Assembly (NCBI RefSeq): GCF_028453695.1
Contig: NC_135782.1
Coordinates: 12,090,001 to 12,154,000 of the forward strand
Source of the DNA: Augochlora pura
Lineage: Eukaryota; Arthropoda; Insecta; Hymenoptera; Halictidae
Reading direction: 5' to 3'
DNA length: 64,000 nucleotides
Of the stretch, positions 37,446-48,754 are shown one piece after another. Within the stretch, counting starts at the first letter, position 1. Every line of letters begins with the position of its first letter. A program made the translations under genes and the position numbers. Below the pieces are notes generated by a model. That model searched no databases. It was not told where the DNA came from and saw only the letters and a list, made by a program, of their open reading frames with translations.

Positions 37446-38993
37446 TTAAAATTAATAAGAGTTACTTTATATGCTACTAATTTTCGTGAAGCAAGCTTCC
37501 ACCGATCCGTTAAGCTAATATTGAGTGTCCCAATAATTAACGTTTCTCATATTCAGAATTTAATTGAAACCTCTATTCGCATTTTAAAGCGATGGGTTGC
37601 CCATTGTCAAGTAAGAACTGAAACTAAACCCTCAATTGGTCTACGTACGCGTGCAATTCGTGTTAATGCTTTTATATTCTAGAAAATGGTACATACATAG
37701 AAACGACCGAAAAGCAAGTTTTATGTGTTGTTATCCTTTCCGATTGTTCTCGCCAATAAACGTAGAACATTCTCTAGCGTGGAAAATATTCACTCCGACG
37801 GACTAGCTCGGTCTCAAAGCTGACCCTTCAAAGGGTTGAACGGCAGAATAACAGGATGTGAACGCAATCAACGACGAATACGCGACGTAAAAGGCGTCAG
37901 ACACAATGACGCAGTGGATACGGCTCGGCTTCGATATTGTTTTCCTTTGATCCCTGACTAGGAAGGTTAATTATTAAAAGAACCAATTTACGATATGATG
38001 TAAAACTGAGTCTATCGTTATAATACGTTTGAAGATTAAATGACAGTTTAGACACGGAAATTTCCCAGTCAAGCTTAAAATTTTCATTTTTGTCCAGTCT
38101 ACAAACATTTAATCCTTATTCAGTCATCATTGTTCCAACCTATTATATCTCTCGTGTGCCAAATATTTTATGAAAAATATAGAAAAACATATTTGCGCAA
38201 TGTTCTTTTCACATTTTTTATACGAAATGAAATCATATGCCGAAAATACAGTTTTCTTAATGCTTTTGCTGTGCTTTATAGTGAAACATTTACTTAAAAA
38301 TTTCTGTTATCGTAATGTTTACTGTGTCTGACAATCTAAGACAACTACAGCATTCACTTCGTCCTTTACTGTTACTAATCCTTCAAATTTTCACTCGCTT
38401 GTCATCGCTATACTGCGAATTATATGCATTAATTGCAAACATTAATAAGAGAAATACAGAATATTGAAAACACTAGAAAAATTTCAGCGTATTCTTATAT
38501 TGTTTTCTATTGATTGAAACTATTAAACGACCAAACACATTTTTGTACAATTTTATATAATAAGATAGGCTATAAATGTCAGTCAGTTCGAAAATTTTAA
38601 CTAAAAACTAAAACAAACCTGTTGTATTGGAATTTATTAAGTAAAAAATGGGGGAAATAGAATATTTAACAAAAGAGGCAGCAAGTAAATATGCAGAGAT
38701 AATACTGTTCGTTTTTCATTTGTTTCTGTTGGGGAAACAAGTTTCTATTGTTAACTTTCATCAGTTTATTCTTTCATCTCTTAATTTTTTGTATTGATCG
38801 TGTAATTCAGCTTTCAATTCTTATCCCTAATTAAACAAAATGTTTAATTCTTTTAGTGGAAATATATTTTATAGAATTAAATTTCTTTTGGAACATATGT
38901 TTTCAGCGCATTAAATAAATATATCTGCGTTTACCATTTATAAATGGTAATCCAGCAATTTTGTCGGACATTTTCCAATTTACTAACGTTAGA
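37446..38993. other. AT-rich stretch, nothing recognised
   Basis: Only a short perfect palindrome, ACCATTTATAAATGGT, was noted near 38932. No gene or transposon boundary was recognised. Confidence 0.5.
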
Positions 38994-38996
38994 GTG

Positions 38997-39154
38997 CTAG
39001 GTGATGTTAATGTATAGTCGTCACGCGACGAGAAGCCACTTTTGTGTCTATATTCATCTTGTCACTAGCCGCGGCAGTGGGAGAGTCAGTAAGAGGGGGA
39101 ATGTGGACACAAAGGTCTCTTCTTGTCGCGTGAGGACTATACATCACTTGGTAG
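38997..39154. mobile_element. Compact hairpin element with arms of about 56 bp
   Basis: The left arm (38997-39056) contains GGTGATGTTAATGTATAGTC, TCACGCGACGAGAAG and CACTTTTGTGTCTATATTC. The right arm (39099-39154) is its inverse with a few mismatches and a small gap (GAATGTGGACACAAAGG, CTTCTTGTCGCGTGAGGACT, ATACATCAC). A spacer of about 42 bp separates them. It is most likely a MITE. As RNA it would fold into one long hairpin, so a small-RNA source is an alternative. A 68-codon open frame across it is a by-product. Confidence 0.7.
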
Positions 39155-39157
39155 CAG

Positions 39158-40393
39158 GGTCTTTCTTCCTCAAAAATTGTCGGAACACGAAATTTATTTC
39201 TGATTAACTGTCAATTTTATATCCATGATGTTTTAGCTTTGTTAGTTTTATAACAATTTAATATTAAAAAAAATTTCCTTCCTCAAATGAAACATTACTC
39301 CATTGTAAAATGAAAGTAAAAATGTTGTTGAATATTGTTAATTTATACGTTCTCTTGCATTTAAATAATATGCACTTGTCATAAAAAGACTACAAAAAAT
39401 ACTTCTGATATACACTTGTATAACCTGACAATAATTATTGGACTTCTTCGATGAATTTTTCACACGTGCTCAGTTGTTTGTCTATTTTAAAGTAACATTT
39501 CGTTTCTCTCAACAAATATGGATTGAAAGCAATACTTTCCGTACCACAAATACATCTAGAATTTTATAATTTATAAAAATATTTACAGGGATAAATCCGT
39601 GAAAATTAAATATTTTCATTTAGTAAGAATAATTATTGAATTAAATAGAGTTTCATGTATGGAAGAGATTCTGCTATGAAAAGCTACTCATCATAAATGG
39701 GAATTTATGTGTCGACGTTTCCTTTAAAACGCTGAATTCTGCTTGCGATGCAAGCGGCGCGAGTGTATAGCATTTCGAAGAAATATACATAAGTCCTGTA
39801 TACGTTCCGTGAACGCATTATTCTAGAGTTTGCTTTATCCACTTACCTTCGGGATTCTTATTTCACCAATAGCACTGCGAAGGAGGGAAGTTACGGTAAA
39901 GTGGATCACGAAAGTTATCTAGAGACGTGGCTTGATGGTGTTCAAGCTACGTTATTACCTTCTGTGTTTATTTCGCGCATACTCCTCGAGTACTATGTTT
40001 AGCAGCATTTAAATCGAATAAATAATTGACAGGCTCAAATACGGATAATAACATATATGTGTGAGATGTCGATCATTTTAAGGTAATACGTAGTTATTAA
40101 TTATTCTTCACAGAAAAAAATTCAATGATATTCACAATGATGTAAGTGTAAAATTCACTAGCAGTTTAAGTATTAATTAATCGGTCATTAAAAAATATTA
40201 TGCAAGAAATGTTATACTTCGAGTGACAATTCTTTCGGACAAAAATGTCACTTGCATTTCATTTAATAGAATCTTTTTCAAATCAAATTACTGAGTCGAA
40301 TATGTTTATAATATGTCTATTCTTTCCCATATTTTCTATTTCGAGGTGAACTTATTCTAATCTTCAATATGAAAATTCTCTACTCACCAAACA
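39158..40393. other. AT-rich stretch, nothing recognised
   Basis: No gene or repeat was recognised. Confidence 0.5.
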
Positions 40394-40620
40394 CAGTGGT
40401 GCGAATAATTAGAGTCAAAGTATCTTTCACACCTTTAATGATATTTAAACGAAAATTTAACAGTGTGTTATATTTGTATATCTCTATTTTCGATTATTTG
40501 TAATATAGAAAAATATAAGTATAGTTTTTTTTTGTTTTTTTATTTTCGTTTAAACATAAAAATGTAAAAGTTACTTTTACATTTTTGGTGGTCTTTTTAG
40601 CTGTGTCATCCTGTATATTA
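40394..40620. mobile_element. Tc1-like MITE, third copy
   Basis: The left end CAGTGGTGCGAATAATTAGA leads into GTCAAAGTATCTTTCAC, matching the other copies. The right side contains AATGTAAAAGTTACTTTTAC (itself a hairpin) and ends in a decayed segment near GTCATCCTGTATA. That last segment has a counterpart after the 33438-33648 copy (GTCATCCTATATA). It is non-coding. Confidence 0.6.
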
Positions 40621-43600
40621 AACGAAAACTTAACAAAATAACATATTCATATATTTGTATACTAAATTCTATAATTAAACACATTACTCTACGTTTCGAA
40701 GTAATCAAATGTATCTATGGTAATCCACATGCAAAACTGTACAAATCAATAGAGATGAAATCTAGTGCACTAACTAGTCTATTATCAGAACATTCATGTC
40801 ACTCTACTTAATCCAGATAATACAGGTTCTACTGTATATGAACCACTCAAGAGACAAATTGGTTCACATAATCAGGTGGTTCATTGCATAATAGAGGTTA
40901 GTTTAGAATAGAATTCAGTTAACCAGAATATACTAAAGAATTCATACAAATGAAGGCAAACACCATATTACATTTCAAATAAACAGGATAAGATAAGGGG
41001 GTGGTGACACATTTTTTCAAATAAATTTTCAATATATTCGAGATGTAATAAATATTTACCATAAAACGTATGTCTATAAAAGTAAATACGTATGACATTT
41101 CATATTGAAATATCATTGAAATTTTTTACAAAAAAGAAGAAATTGCATTTCATACACAAAGCAGTAAACACCTCAGATGCGCGCGTCTGTTACTTTATAC
41201 GTGTGTGTGTGTGTGTAGCATTTAGGTGATCAGCGGAGAACAATACGCACGACGGGACTGTTCTAATATGTCATATACCACTTATACATATTCGGGTCTA
41301 CAATTAAGAACATTTTATTGCTTTTGCACTTTAAATAAAAGATCTTTCAACTTAAGATTCTCTTTTTGAATATTAATTCGTTTGTCGATGTGCTGAAGAT
41401 ATTTTAAAGTTCCAACAATTTGTTTTTCACATTTTCCAATTCGTTAAACAAAATTTACTTTCATAGTTATAAAGTTCACTGTTTTACATGAAATGGAAAC
41501 ACTATGTATACGAAAAACCATTTTAGATTTCGAATTAAAATGGTTCCGACTACATAGGATTACTATGAGGCTTTCTTGAATGAAAAGAATATTCAATAAT
41601 ATATACTTTATTGCAGCTCATTCCTAAGGAATTAGAATCAATTTACACAAACCTAAGCATTAGATTTTTATCTCAACGAGAAGGCTTTATTAAATTACAT
41701 AATTATATTAAATACGAAAATATAATATAACACGAGGCAATCGCGCTAATGAACACAAGTGCCACTATTTCGACCATTATGTTGACCTCTGAATTAATAC
41801 AATCAATTTGTTGCTTCACCGTTAACTAGGCTTGGAAAATTCAATAAACAGACTCTTCCAAATGACATCATTGTATACGGCATTTAATAAAACAATAGAT
41901 TTGGTCAGAATATTGTTTGGTGGACACGAGTTTAGCAAAATCTTTCATAAATTCGTTCGTCATTGTTATGTAACGGTTGCGTCAATTCAATTTGGGTGCA
42001 TTGTTTGGAATACTGAGTTAAAATCGAACAAGATTGGTCTCTGGAATCCGTGAATATGCATGTTTTAAACACGTGACGTCTAAAGAAAGCAAACCATGTT
42101 TTTGTTGATATTTAGAGCTTTATTATCAAAGTTTCAGCGTATTAAATAATATGCGAATATTGAATGGCTGACATTGATAATTTTCAGCAACACACCATAC
42201 TGCAATCATTTCAAAAAATAAATCCTTTATATACATTATTTCCTCTGTCCTACGTTTTTTATGTAATCACTTCTCGGTTTTTTCTATAATCATCACAAAA
42301 CTAATTTGGTAAATTCTATAACACAAAATATCGATAAAAATAGTGGTAACGTAATTTATTTATCATACTATTTCACCTGTGTAGTTTCTTTATGCTCCAG
42401 TCTGTTTATCAAACGTTTACTCTTCGAAAAAACTAACCCATAATTGTTAATATGTACTTTCTACGTTAAAATTGGAAGTTGTCAAATAATCGTTTTGGAT
42501 TAATACGAAGAGTGCTGAGAATTTTACAACATAGTACGTCTTGTTTAAATATCTTTTGAACTAAATAGAGCGCTTTATAACTTTAAATATTGACTGATGT
42601 CTTCCTATTTCTAATTTTAACAATTGCCCTAACTAGATCGACGAGATACGAAAGAAATTATGACAAGATCACCATACACAAATCATCTAAATTGTCTTCG
42701 ATTTCTTATGGCTCCGTAAACCTTAAGCATCGTAACTAACTAAATACTTTTTTATACAACGATATTATACATGACATATTTTACGAAAAGATTTTTATAT
42801 TATTTTGTTATAATCGTGTGATTGAGTTTCTCAAAATCGTGAAATTAAATGCAGCGCTAAAGGTCATTTGTTGTTTTAGGAAATTTCCTAGTCTGTCATC
42901 TTGAAAAGCTGATTGAAATTGAAATTGAAATTTTCAGTTCTGTGTAAAACATGTATCAGATTCTCCACTATCCAAATATCTTGTTTCTGTACTTGATACT
43001 AACGAAAGCTGCATTCTTTAATTTGTGAAATTCTTCAAAGATTTGATATGCTTTCTTGTTTATATAATTCATAACATGAATGTAATATACATACCAGTGA
43101 TGTTATCTAAATGACATTCATATAATGCGAATATAATCGCTTATAAAAGTAAATATTTTATTTACATTTCTTCTAAATATTATTTATTAATATTTCTTCT
43201 ATTATCCTTTCTTATTTTAAACGCCATTTAACCTGTTAACGGTTATATACTCTGCTCGAATTGTGTACAATTTCAATGGTGTTAAAAAAATGTAAAGAAA
43301 CCTACCTTCATTACCCTCTTTCGGATCCACTAACCTAATGCCAGATATTCGTCTATATCCTCTGCATTATGAAAGGACCATTGTGTTCGTTAAGGACAGG
43401 CTACTACGAGTACTACAATACAATACATAATACGACGATTGCGACAAGAGAACCGGGATATATAACTCTTTTCCTTTTGTATTTAACGACAAATAATATT
43501 CTTCGCGCAGGCTTATAATTCGAAAACGAGGTAATATTACCTACTTCGCTAACAAAAGATGTCCGTTCATTACTTCTTATCTCCGTTCGTTTTAAGCATC

Positions 43601-43686
43601 GTCTATACCCTGAGTTTTTATTTAATTTCTATTACACTTTCGAGACTTAAAAATTACCAATCCACAAAATATTTCATAAAAAATAT
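40621..43686. other. Long AT-rich stretch, no gene recognised
   Basis: It holds a GT microsatellite at 41201-41216 and a short GAAATT tandem near 42912-42933. TTAACCTGTTAACGG at 43228 matches the end of the small TTAA element at 46604 but has no detected partner. Open frames of 65-73 codons (40919-41116 minus, 41832-42053 plus) are unrecognised. Confidence 0.5.
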
Positions 43687-43740
43687 CTGTGTAAATATCT
43701 ACCAAGACCTGTGTAAATATCTACCAAGATCTGTGTAAAT
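43687..43740 (+). repeat. 22-bp tandem repeat, about 2.5 units
   Basis: CTGTGTAAATATCTACCAAG starts units at 43687 and 43709, with a partial unit at 43731-43740. The two full units differ at most at the last position, so the duplication is recent. Confidence 0.85.
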
Positions 43741-44249
43741 GAGAAATATAATGTTACGTTTCAAAGTGTCGATAACAAAAGAACTTCATTGGAGTTACAT
43801 CTTCTTAAAACCATGCGAAAAAAATACGTAACATTCCATGTAAAAAATTGGAGGTCACCCATATTTTTTAAAAAATAATGTGGGTGCAAAAAATTGCAAT
43901 TCTTTCTATTTTGTTCTAATGCTTACTTTTTAGAAGGAACGTGCTGACTAGTGATTACGTGAATAGGCACATTTCCAAATATATAACAAAAACGTGCAAC
44001 ATAGTATATCTTGAAGTATTTATTATTAATGTCAGTACGCTGTTTAAATAAGATGTGAGATAGAAGTAGTTGCTAAGTTAAATTGGCAGTATTTTGTTAA
44101 ATTGCCAAATGGTGACTGCTAGAATCATACATCCTTTGTCCAATGTTTCAGACGTTGCTCTCGGATTCAAGTCCCACAGACACTTGTTTTTCCCGAAGCG
44201 TACATCGTCCGTCTAATTATAGACAGTGCAATCACGTTTCGGATGTTTG
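43741..44249. other. AT-rich spacer, nothing recognised
   Basis: No gene or repeat was recognised. Confidence 0.45.
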
Positions 44250-45000
44250 TCGCACGTGCGTGTCTTGTCCGGCACGGACGTTCTAAATTCCGAAAGTTTA
44301 AACGCGACAGAGGTGCCAGGTGCACAACAACATCCGAGAACTTTGTAGATTAACTGCTCCTAACAATAACTGCGGGAGTAGTAACGGGTAGTGGCGGTAG
44401 GAACGGCGAGGGTGGCTTTAGACGCATGGAACCGTTATCGATTGACGTCCTCGCTTCGTCCTCCCCGCCAGAACCGCCATAGTAGTCGCCATAGTAGTCG
44501 TCGGAACCAGCGCGCACCATCCTCTCTTGCCTTTTCTCTCAATCAATTCGAGTATTTTCCCCTTCTTTCTTCATCCTCTTTCTCGGTCTCCGTTCCTGGC
44601 GTATCTGTCTCCCTGCCTATGTCTCGTACTTTCCACCACCTTGTGCCCTCTGCACCCTCCATCCTTCGCTCCAGAACATCCGCAGCGTCTCCTTCCTCGT
44701 CCTCCTCGCCGGCAAAATTCTGCTATCTGAAGATTCCCCGCCCCGCTTTCCGTTTGCCCAGACTTTCCAACGCTCTCGCTCGCTTCATCCGTTCGCAATC
44801 CTCTTCCCTGTTTCCCTGTCTCTTTCTCTTCCGTGTCTCGCCGTCTGCCCTGCACCAGCATTTAACCGTCCCCCTGTCACCCTCTCGCTTCGCCAGTATG
44901 CGGCGCGTCTCGGCGCTTCTCGGCACGTCGCGGCGCAACACGACGCGACGCGACGCGACTCGAAGCGGCGTAGCCCTTATACCCCCTATACGTATGTATG
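44250..45000. promoter_or_regulatory. GC-rich, pyrimidine-biased island; candidate promoter or 5' exon region
   Basis: GC content rises abruptly, and the plus strand is strongly C/T-rich between about 44520 and 44880. Landmarks are CACGTG near 44253, a 12-bp tandem CGCCATAGTAGT (44475-44498), and CGACG pentamer runs at 44941-44960. The longest open frame (206 codons, 44391-45011 plus) is a low-complexity Ser/Arg/Pro reading. A 115-codon minus-strand frame (44723-45070) overlaps it. Neither shows a domain. A promoter or 5' UTR is the more likely reading; direct evidence of transcription is absent. Confidence 0.35.
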
Positions 45001-45718
45001 CATACCTGTAGACACGGCTCCAAATAATTTCCCTGCAGCAAATCATCTGACGCGATGTCAGAATGAACAAGATGTAAAAGCTATGCTAGTACGGTATGTC
45101 TGCAGTTTCGAAAAGGCGACACAGTCTCTGATGTTCCAAACGTGTTAAACTGTTGTAAACTGTTTTTTGAGAATTGTGATTTCGCGGAATGTATTTGAAG
45201 TTTAATTGAGACGTTGATAAGAGCAGTTTAAAGAAGTAATAAATACAATACATAGATATCTGGAGGAAAACTATTTATTTATAATTATCGATTAGCAAAT
45301 AAAATAGTTTTCGTCAGTCAGCTTCTTATTTGATTGCCAGTTTTCGCGAAATTCTCTTCTATGTAATATAATATCAAGTTACAACAATCGAAAGTTATTA
45401 TTTTAATTAATTGTATAGTACGATTTGATTCTACATTATTGCCATATATATTTTCAATATAATTACTGAATACCAAGGGACATGCATTGCTACAATATTG
45501 ATAGCATCTAAGGTTCGAACTTCAAGTCTGATGCCACGTCAGCAATTTTATAGTTATCTTCAGGTCACTGGACTCTATACATAATTTTCTATACACGCGC
45601 TATACACCTGCCGTATATGCTGCCTAGGCCAGCGTAATTTTTTCAAATGAAAACTCTATACAGTAGCCATGGAATCATAATACGTAAGTTATAAGTGTTT
45701 GTCATTCATGCAATCAGT

Positions 45719-46012
45719 TTATCCGTTTATCGCATTTTGTTCATTGGAATCATATTCTGAGTTCATTTCGTACTCTTCGCTCGATACCACACGCATCGAT
45801 TCCCAATGTTTTCTTAATACGTGCAACTGTACTAGGTAATTCATGGAGGCAAAGAGTATCAGAAATAATCGATAAACTAATAAAAGGAAACCGAAACTAA
45901 TCCAAATAGTAATTAAAAACACAGTGGATATCTCGATGAAAAGGACATCTAATTTTTCTTTTTTTAAAATTGACGTTATTTTTATCATAATGTGAAATGC
46001 ATATACACTCAT
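45719..46012 (-). CDS. Possible small membrane protein (weak)
   Basis: This minus-strand open frame has 97 codons. It has a Lys-rich start (about residues 9-20), then a strongly hydrophobic stretch (about 25-55, enough for one long or two short membrane segments), then a basic linker (LRKHWESMR) and an acidic tail (SSEEYEMNSEYDSNEQN). The hydrophobic-then-acidic layout looks protein-like, but frames of this length are expected by chance in AT-rich DNA, and T-rich strands read as hydrophobic. The upstream ATG at 46012 lies inside the end of the neighbouring MITE, so translation would more plausibly begin at the ATG at 45988. No family was recognised. It may be a terminal exon or nothing. Confidence 0.2.
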   Translation of the reverse strand: MSVYAFHIMIKITSILKKEKLDVLFIEISTVFLITIWISFGFLLLVYRLFLILFASMNYLVQLHVLRKHWESMRVVSSEEYEMNSEYDSNEQNAING

Positions 46013-46212
46013 GCGCGATAGTATTCAACCACATGTTTCTAACATTCAACTAATGAAATATATATGTTAAACTGAAGCATACTTTCACTTATGTAATTTT
46101 AAGATCCATACCTTGTTATTAGTGTAATATGATATCAAATACTTCAGCTTAATATATTTCATTAGTTGAATGTTAGAAATGCAAACGTTACTTAATACTT
46201 TCGCGTATATGT
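46004..46212. mobile_element. MITE with perfect 28-bp inner arms
   Basis: The arms at 46036-46063 and 46152-46179 are perfect inverses (starting TTTCTAACATTCAACTAATG). Inverse similarity continues outward to ACTCATGCGCGATAGTATT on the left and AATACTTTCGCGTATATG on the right, and inward to CTGAAG/CTTCAG. About 210 bp, non-coding. The GCGCGA-AGTATT outer end suggests a Tc1/mariner-type element, but the target duplication is not clear. Confidence 0.75.
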
Positions 46213-46318
46213 ACATGTTACAATTTAATATAATTACCTTAAAGCGATTTCCTATCGGATTTTCATATCTACTTAATTTTCTGTAAGTGACCTAATACTT
46301 TTTAAAGTGGAAAGTATA

Positions 46319-47036
46319 CAAGACGAACCTCGTAACATAACGATCTGAAATAACTCATGAGATATTCGTTGTACAATACGAAAAAATATTTCAAATAGGA
46401 GTTGTATGGCTCTTAGGGGAACATATACTATTCTAATAAATTTCATATTATTTTACACTTTTTGTTAAGATATGAAGGTCACCTTTAATTTCTTAAAATA
46501 AATAGTTAATATTTCTTCAAGAATTCGGAAAAAGTATTACACTAAATGGTGTCTAAGATACATAGTTACTGAAATATTAGAAAACGTAAATTACGTTATT
46601 TCTTTAACCTGTTAATCGGGGAATTCCCTTTTAATATTGTTTACGTTTGACGTATTTATACGTCCCGCTCGATTAACAGGTTAATAACGTCATTATTTTA
46701 AGCGTAAATTATTAGGAAAAATCATTAATCAACGTGACTATATAATTTACGAATTATTGTATTAATAATTAATACACTCAGTATTGGATCAATATTAGAA
46801 AACACAATCGAAAATGCTACATAAATAAAAATATATGTAATAATGTAATACATCGCTTACAATAAAACGTTGTATTCAAACATAGTTTAAAATAAAACTG
46901 ATTTTGCTATTAGCTATTACTTTTAGAAAATTAAAGTTGGCTTTTCTATCTAGATAAAAAGGCAAAATAACATAAAACTAATTAGAATAATATTAAGAGT
47001 TTTTCGAGGTTGTTATATTATGAGATTCACCCTGTT
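46319..47036. mobile_element. ACAGGG palindromic element, copy 2
   Basis: Left end: TA then CAAGACGAACCTCGTAACAT. Right end: TATGAGATTCACCCTGTT, the inverse of AACAGGGTGAATCTCATA. Arm landmarks shared with copy 1 (25621-26464) include AACTCATGAGATATTCG, TTCATATTATTTTACACTTT, ATATGAAGGTCACC and AATCAACGTGACT. It carries a separate TTAA element at 46604-46684. No transposase is present. Confidence 0.7.
46604..46684. mobile_element. 81-bp TTAA-flanked MITE nested in another transposon
   Basis: The ends are TTAACCTGTTAATCG and its perfect 15-bp inverse, CGATTAACAGGTTAA. The copy 1 palindrome lacks this sequence at the corresponding point, so it is an insertion. A TTAA target and tiny size suggest a non-autonomous piggyBac-type element. 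A matching end (TTAACCTGTTAACGG) lies at 43228. Confidence 0.8.
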
Positions 47037-47208
47037 CCTGACTAACAATGTATTGCGTTAAAGTTCGAATACTGTTGGAGACAAAGATTTATTTTTATAA
47101 ATCATATCTTCATTTTTCGAGTTCTTATTATGTGATTAACTGGAATATATCGAATATCGTTATTAGTGCGTTCTGATGTATTTTTAGTTTTATATTGAAA
47201 TTTCATAA

Positions 47209-47432
47209 TTCAACTCTACAATCGGAGTCATTTTAACTGGAAATCCAAAATAGTTGTTCAAACTTATAGCGTTCCATTTTATAAAACCTGAAGCATTTTA
47301 TATATTATGGAATTCCATTTTGTGACCCGTGCATTTATTCTAAATACAAGTAAATTTGAAAAAATTATTTTGAAACGTAGCATGATAATTTTTAGCAGCG
47401 TCTTAAGTCGCCACTCAACCGCAAAGGGTTAA
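47209..47432. mobile_element. TTAA-type MITE, family A, second copy
   Basis: It has the same internal order as 2910-3156: a CAATCGGAGTCATTTTAACT left portion, GGAAATCCAAAATA, and CGCCACTCAACCGCAAAGGG with TTAA at the right. The left TTAA is mutated. About 224 bp, non-coding. Confidence 0.7.
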
Positions 47433-47539
47433 ATAGAAATTTCATTATTGAAAAGGAAATTTAATAATTTAAAAGAAAATTTAATTCGAACAAATTACAT
47501 TATCTTAGATGAGAGATTAAACACTGTTTAAAAATCGCG

Positions 47540-48260
47540 TACGTGAGTAGTGACCCCGCGTAGCCCTTGTACTCGTGTCAGCGTTTTACTAGCGCCGGGC
47601 ATCTCGCGACTCCCGCGCCTCGCGCCTCGCGTCGCTAAGGAACCTCTCTCCATTTCGATCCTCCGTCGCCGCCGCGCTACGCCGTTTTCCCGAGGCCAAA
47701 CCTCTCTTCCTCTAGCCGCAACTTCCTCCTGCTCGCTCGTCTTTCCCCCAACCCCGGCTGGGTCTCTCTCGCGACGTTCACTCCCTTCCTATAGCTCGAG
47801 AGTTTGTCGTCCTCCGCGTAGCCGTCTCACTTGGCTCTCCGCCGCGGGATTTCTTCCGTCAACCCCGACACGAGGGCTCCCCTTACGGCGAGAGGCAACA
47901 CGGCATGGAAACAAGACGGGGGAGACACGGTGATCGAGCATGGAACGCTCGTGTACGCCGGCCGGGGTTAGAGAAGCGAAGGCGGAGTGAAAGAGACGGA
48001 CAGAGAGAGAATGGTGGGGGTAAAGGGGAAAGGGGAAAGAGAAGGAATGGTAGCTAGAAATGGGGAAAAGAAGACGGACAAACGGCGCGGCGGGCCGTCC
48101 TCCAATCAGGATCTTCCGAAATATTTTACAAGCGAAACTGCACCGGTGGCTTCTGTGCGCCTGCAAGAATCGATGCTCGAAAATCAGACACCGAAGGGTA
48201 GTGACAGGTACTCGATTCTGGCCGCGTCACGGGCTTGAAAGCAATTTAGCCGCCTCGCGA
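47540..48260. promoter_or_regulatory. GC-rich island with strand-switching purine bias
   Basis: The plus strand is C/T-rich from about 47550 to 47880 and then purine-rich (GGGGAAAGGGGAAAGAGAAG type) from about 47980 to 48070. Overlapping open frames of 73-127 codons on both strands are low-complexity and unrecognised. The CpG-rich composition and the purine/pyrimidine switch suggest a regulatory or promoter region; this is inference. Confidence 0.35.
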
Positions 48261-48754
48261 CTTCGCCTGTTAGAAACTTAAAGATTTAAATTGAAATAAA
48301 CGTAATTCGTCGGTCCGTTCTTAACGGTAGAAGTACCCACTTTGGTGCAAGTGACGGGATTTCATCGGACGGATGAGCGTTCGTCGAAAGAACGACGAAC
48401 AGCAGAGTTTGAAAGTTCCGACGAAATTTGAATTTGTACTGGTCATTGGGTTTCTATTAAATACGTACTGTACGGTATTAGAAAATATAATCTTGCCGTT
48501 ATTTCGGCAAATGCTAATCTGTTTATTTATTGTTTAACTTGATATATTTAATTTTATTCGTTGCTATAATTTTTGGAGGTATCATTTCTATAAATTGTTG
48601 GCCATATAATTGCAAATCATTTTCTGGAAATACCTTTTGAAGGAATCTGTGGTTTTGAGTATGTGTGTAATTTACAATGGTGGCTAGATATTATACTTAC
48701 GACCACTGGAAAAATGGTATAAATTTTTAAAAATCGTATCGAATTAATTGATTT

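Noticed and set aside
41201..41216. GT microsatellite as a regulatory element
   Set aside because: Eight GT units are ordinary slippage sequence, with nothing nearby to suggest function.
43687..43740. Possible CRISPR-like direct repeats
   Set aside because: Units abut with no spacers, and the context is eukaryotic; a simple tandem repeat.
44150..44190. GGATTCAAGTCCC, resembling a tRNA T-arm
   Set aside because: No acceptor, D or anticodon arms can be placed around it, so it is not a tRNA.
44391..45011. 206-codon open frame, the longest in the window
   Set aside because: Low-complexity Ser/Arg/Pro reading in pyrimidine-biased, GC-rich DNA, with competing frames on the other strand. No domain and no splice or start support.
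47550..48281. Open frames of 73-127 codons in the 47.5-kb island
   Set aside because: Purine/pyrimidine-biased low-complexity translations on both strands, with no conserved motif.
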